Source: Planctomycetaceae bacterium (GTDB lineage: Bacteria; Planctomycetota; Phycisphaerae; Phycisphaerales; SM1A02). Taken from it: 9,169 bases of DNA. Position numbers and translations under genes: made by a program. Where the stretch lies: assembly GCA_002685335.1 (NCBI GenBank), contig NYWY01000046.1, positions 1 to 9,169 on the forward strand, written 5' to 3'. Under the pieces are notes generated by a model, which searched no databases, was not told where the DNA came from, and saw only the letters and a list, made by a program, of their open reading frames with translations. This document shows, piece after piece, positions 7,206 through 9,169 of the stretch; the first letter of the stretch is position 1, and each line of letters begins with the position of its first letter.

Positions 7206-8003
7206 TCAACGCGGTGCATAGGCGTCGTCGTCGTCGCTGAGGAAACCATTCCGGGGAAAACCGGTGATCGTCTCCAGCAACTGGTCATTCGCGTGCATGC
7301 CTTCAAAGGCCACTTCCTGGCATTCGACGTGACCGTCGAGGCAGCAGAAGTTCGTGCAACCACGATGTCGAAAGGCCTGGGTGCCGCCATGAACCAGCCC
7401 GAGATCGACTTCCACCTCGTTGGAGGGGGAACGCATGAACTTGTTCGCTCCATCCCGCCAGCCGCCGTCGCCGAAGATGGCGGTGGTATCGGGACGGCGA
7501 TGAGAGGCGGCGGGCATCCCGCGACGACAGTTCGCCCAGCCTTCGAGCATGCCTCCCGCGCCGGGGATCGGGAACCGACCTTCGGCCCCGATGTAGGTCG
7601 TGTTGTAGTTGTAGCCGGTCGCCGGATCGTCGCCGAAAGTGCTGGAGCCGCGGAACTCCGGGCACTGGAAGACCGACTCCGGTCCGTCGAGATAGCTCCA
7701 GATCGGGCCGGGTTCGATCGTGCCGTCGCCTCGGTGATCGAAATCCCAGGACGTGGTGCGAACGCCGCCGCCGTCGAGGAAGTACAGGATCGCGGCCGGA
7801 TAGGCATCGCTGGTCGCGTGGTAGGTTTCCGCCGCGACGTGCAGCTGTCGAAGGTTCGCGTGACAGACGGTGCTGCGGGACATGTCGCGAGCCACTCCGG
7901 CCGCGGTCGCGACCAGGCTGGCCAGCACCACGATCGTTCCGATCACGGCCATGATCTCCACGATGGTCAGGCCTCGGCGTTCGGGGGAGGGACGTTCGCT
8001 CAT
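7206..8003 (-). CDS. Pseudopilin-like protein with prepilin signal and H-X9-DG motif
   Basis: A 265-residue protein with a class III (type IV pilin) signal. A basic leader of 11 residues ends in RRG, then comes LTIVEIMAVIGTIVVLASLV, with Glu at +5 of the processed form (Glu16) and a single hydrophobic helix to about residue 36. The C-terminal part has an exact H-x9-DG motif (His213 to Asp223-Gly224), the mark of planctomycete DUF1559-type pseudopilins, and typical inner motifs FQCPEF and ATGYNYN. It has seven cysteines (47, 114, 159, 216, 220, 221, 228), four of them clustered around H-x9-DG. The tail ends SDDDDAYAPR. After cleavage by prepilin peptidase it should sit in the inner membrane or a pseudopilus with its large domain outside the cytoplasm. 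Its ATG overlaps the stop of the surface-protein gene, so it should share B12 riboswitch control. Its specific function is unknown. Confidence 0.87.
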   Translation of the reverse strand: MSERPSPERRGLTIVEIMAVIGTIVVLASLVATAAGVARDMSRSTVCHANLRQLHVAAETYHATSDAYPAAILYFLDGGGVRTTSWDFDHRGDGTIEPGPIWSYLDGPESVFQCPEFRGSSTFGDDPATGYNYNTTYIGAEGRFPIPGAGGMLEGWANCRRGMPAASHRRPDTTAIFGDGGWRDGANKFMRSPSNEVEVDLGLVHGGTQAFRHRGCTNFCCLDGHVECQEVAFEGMHANDQLLETITGFPRNGFLSDDDDAYAPR

Positions 8004-8923
8004 CCGTCCCAGGCCACCAACAGCAGGCCGAGATCCGGTCCGCTGACCAGACCGTCTCCGTCGAGATCGCCGAGGGGGCCCGAGGTTCCCCAGGCGACCA
8101 GCATCAGGCCGAGATCGCCACCACCGACGATGCCATCTCCATCGAGATCGGGGTCCGGCCGCGGGGGACGCACCGGGGCCACGTCGGCGATCGCATCCAC
8201 TTCGGGGGTGAATCCCTGCCCGTCATTGGTGATTCGAACGAATCGGATCGCGGGAATCCCGATCACCGCGAGATCGATGCCGGTGCCACCGCCGGCGCCG
8301 TCGTAGCCGACCATGATGGCGTCGAATCCCAGACCCTCGAGATTCGATTCCAGGGCTGGATCGACCGGGCGGGTGAAGTCGGTCGGTTCCGAGCCGGGGG
8401 TCGTGGCGTAGGGACCGGCGTCGAGCCAGCCGACGGTGGGAAAAGCGCCATCGGCGGCGAGGTCGGGAACCAGATGCCACTCGATTCCATTCAGGCTCAC
8501 CTCGATCAGGCCGCCCTCGGCGTAGTACCCGCCGCAGACGGCGCCGGGGTGGACGGGGTCGGTGCAGAAGGCGTTGCCGAAGACCAGCAGGTCGACTCCG
8601 AATGGATTGTCGGGGTCGTCGATGACCTCATGATCAAACGCGAGGGTGATCGAGCCGCCCACGCCGATCGAGACGATTTCCTGAGGTAGCCAGGCCGGCT
8701 GGAAAGGGGTGACCGCTTCCGGAAGAAAGTCCCCTCCGGTCATCCGGGTCGGTGAGCCGAGGGCCACCTCCGGGAGGTCGTAACCGGGGACCCCACCCCG
8801 TCCCGGCTGAAAATCGACCACCTGGGTCGCAAATGGGGATTCCGCCCCCGACGAGGAGATCAGGCAGGTGATGACCAGGGCCGAGATCGTTGAAACGTGG
8901 GGGGGGAGCGATTCCGCACGCAT
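8000..8923 (-). CDS. Secreted surface protein with C-terminal dockerin-like repeats, under B12 riboswitch
   Basis: A 307-residue exported protein. Residues 1 to about 27 form a signal peptide, with hydrophobic core ISALVITCLISS and a likely cut after SGA. Residues about 33-250 form a beta-rich domain that I do not recognise as a named enzyme. Its landmarks are GGSITLAFDHEV (89-100), FGVDLLVFGNAF (108-119), EVSLNGIEWH (141-150) and IRFVRITNDGQG near 226-237, ending EVDAIADVAPV. This resembles the lectin-like cell-surface proteins I recall near cobalamin riboswitches in other bacteria, a comparison from memory only. After a Pro-rich link, residues 259-297 hold two dockerin-like calcium loops (Asp259/261/263/270 and Asp286/288/290/297) with LGLMLVAWG and LGLLLVAWDG. 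There are three cysteines outside the signal (120, 130 and none further), besides Cys20 in the signal. A run of eight C falls in codons 6-9. The next gene starts inside its stop codon. Confidence 0.85.
   Translation of the reverse strand: MRAESLPPHVSTISALVITCLISSSGAESPFATQVVDFQPGRGGVPGYDLPEVALGSPTRMTGGDFLPEAVTPFQPAWLPQEIVSIGVGGSITLAFDHEVIDDPDNPFGVDLLVFGNAFCTDPVHPGAVCGGYYAEGGLIEVSLNGIEWHLVPDLAADGAFPTVGWLDAGPYATTPGSEPTDFTRPVDPALESNLEGLGFDAIMVGYDGAGGGTGIDLAVIGIPAIRFVRITNDGQGFTPEVDAIADVAPVRPPRPDPDLDGDGIVGGGDLGLMLVAWGTSGPLGDLDGDGLVSGPDLGLLLVAWDG
8007..8150 (-). repeat. Two tandem dockerin-like repeat units
   Basis: The last roughly 50 codons of the surface protein hold two copies of a unit of about 27 codons. 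Each has the pattern D-x-D-x-D-G-x-V followed by D at loop position 12 and then a hydrophobic LGL-x-LVAW helix. The spacing between equivalent aspartates (259 to 286, and 270 to 297) is exactly 27 residues. The positions fit calcium loops of the dockerin type I kind. Confidence 0.8.
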
Positions 8924-8936
8924 GGCTGGTTCCAGG

Positions 8937-8955
8937 GGCCGGAGTCGCGCCGGCC
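8937..8955 (-). promoter_or_regulatory. Hairpin just upstream of the surface-protein start, possible translation control
   Basis: GGCCGG (8955-8950 in RNA order) can pair with CCGGCC (8942-8937) around a 7-nt loop. The stem ends 13 nt before the ATG, next to the weak purine stretch UGGAA that is the only ribosome-binding candidate. Its position fits a hairpin that modulates ribosome access in response to the riboswitch, but the alternative pairing was not worked out. Confidence 0.35.
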
Positions 8956-8965
8956 TCAGGTTTCA

Positions 8966-8981
8966 GCCCGCCGAAGCGGGC
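8966..8981 (-). promoter_or_regulatory. UUCG hairpin in the riboswitch expression platform
   Basis: Directly after the aptamer, the minus-strand RNA can form GCCCGC-UUCG-GCGGGC, six perfect GC-rich pairs closed by a very stable UUCG tetraloop. The following bases (UGAAACCUGAGG) are not U-rich, so this is not a normal intrinsic terminator. It is more likely to be part of a translational switch or a spacer stem. Confidence 0.5.
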
Positions 8982-8984
8982 CGC

Positions 8985-9169
8985 GGTGATGACCGGGCAG
9001 GTCTTCCGACTCCAGGTGCTGCGGACCGGCCTTCCCGACCTCCCATGGCTGGTCGCGGGAACGCGACCGGGGGATCAGTGGCATGTTCGGCCCGCCTCGA
9101 GGGTCTCGAATCGACCCTCGCCTGTCACGGCGGCGCGTCCGTGGCGGTTTTTCACCGCCTTCCCTTCGA
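8985..9169 (-). promoter_or_regulatory. Cobalamin (B12) riboswitch aptamer, 5' end cut by the window
   Basis: Read on the minus strand, the RNA matches the class I (btuB-type) B12 aptamer piece by piece. It has GGGAAGGCGGUG at 9164-9153 with a GGCGGU/ACCGCC hairpin, then ACGCGCCGCCGUGACAGG. An 8-bp peripheral stem follows (9113-9120 with 9098-9105), then GCCACUG at 9082-9076. A 7-bp stem GGUCGCG-UUCC-CGCGACC spans 9068-9051. GGGAAGGC lies at 9036-9029, and the B12 box AGUCGGAAGACCUGCC at 9011-8996. The order and spacing parallel the E. coli btuB leader. The 5' strand of the closing helix lies beyond the window. The aptamer ends about 60 nt before the surface-protein ATG on the same strand. 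Adenosylcobalamin binding would be expected to turn the downstream genes off. Confidence 0.93.

Noticed and set aside
7122..8306. Plus-strand open frame of 394 codons opposite the pseudopilin and surface genes
   Set aside because: It covers the prepilin signal, the H-x9-DG motif and the dockerin-like repeats on the other strand. Its own product is low-complexity, rich in Gly, Arg and Ser.
8966..8981. The UUCG hairpin as an intrinsic terminator of the riboswitch
   Set aside because: The stem is strong but the next bases on the minus strand are UGAAACCUGAGG, with no U-run.
1..9169. CRISPR array, tRNA/rRNA genes, insertion sequence or att site
   Set aside because: No regularly spaced repeats, no cloverleaf or rRNA signature, no transposase-like product and no terminal inverted repeats with target duplication were seen.

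Overview
The window is high-GC bacterial DNA, gene-dense and with short intergenic gaps. Two of its products point to the phylum Planctomycetota, probably class Phycisphaerae. One is a secreted protein ending in two dockerin-like DxDxDG repeats of the 'DLGLLLVAWG' type. The other is a pseudopilin-like protein with an exact H-X9-DG motif. This placement rests on recalled family features and has not been tested by a search.

Layout from left to right. (1) Positions 2-145 (+) hold the C-terminal end of a response-regulator receiver domain, followed by a strong intrinsic terminator at 195-239. (2) Positions 354-2027 (+) hold nadE, glutamine-dependent NAD synthetase. (3) It converges on a calcineurin-like metallophosphoesterase at 2805-2065 (-), which is divergent from mutL (2921-4831, +). 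This MutL carries the endonuclease motif. (4) mutL converges on a minus-strand operon read in the order alpha/beta hydrolase (7163-6411), moeA (6414-5125), moaD (5128-4853). Both junctions are 4-nt stop/start overlaps. (5) The right end holds a separate minus-strand unit: a cobalamin (B12) riboswitch (about 9169-8985), a secreted dockerin-like surface protein (8923-8000) and a pseudopilin-like protein (8003-7206). The last two overlap by 4 nt.

The nadE, mutL, phosphoesterase and moeA/moaD genes are ordinary housekeeping functions: NAD synthesis, mismatch repair, phosphoester hydrolysis and molybdenum cofactor synthesis. The interesting part is the right end. A B12 riboswitch there controls no known cobalamin gene. 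It controls a translationally coupled pair made of an exported, probably calcium-binding surface protein and a membrane-anchored pseudopilin-like protein. The simplest hypothesis is a cell-surface B12 capture or uptake module induced by cobalamin shortage. A second theme is that three genes (nadE, mutL, hydrolase) have a -10-like hexamer only 6-8 nt before the chosen ATG, which suggests leaderless mRNAs.
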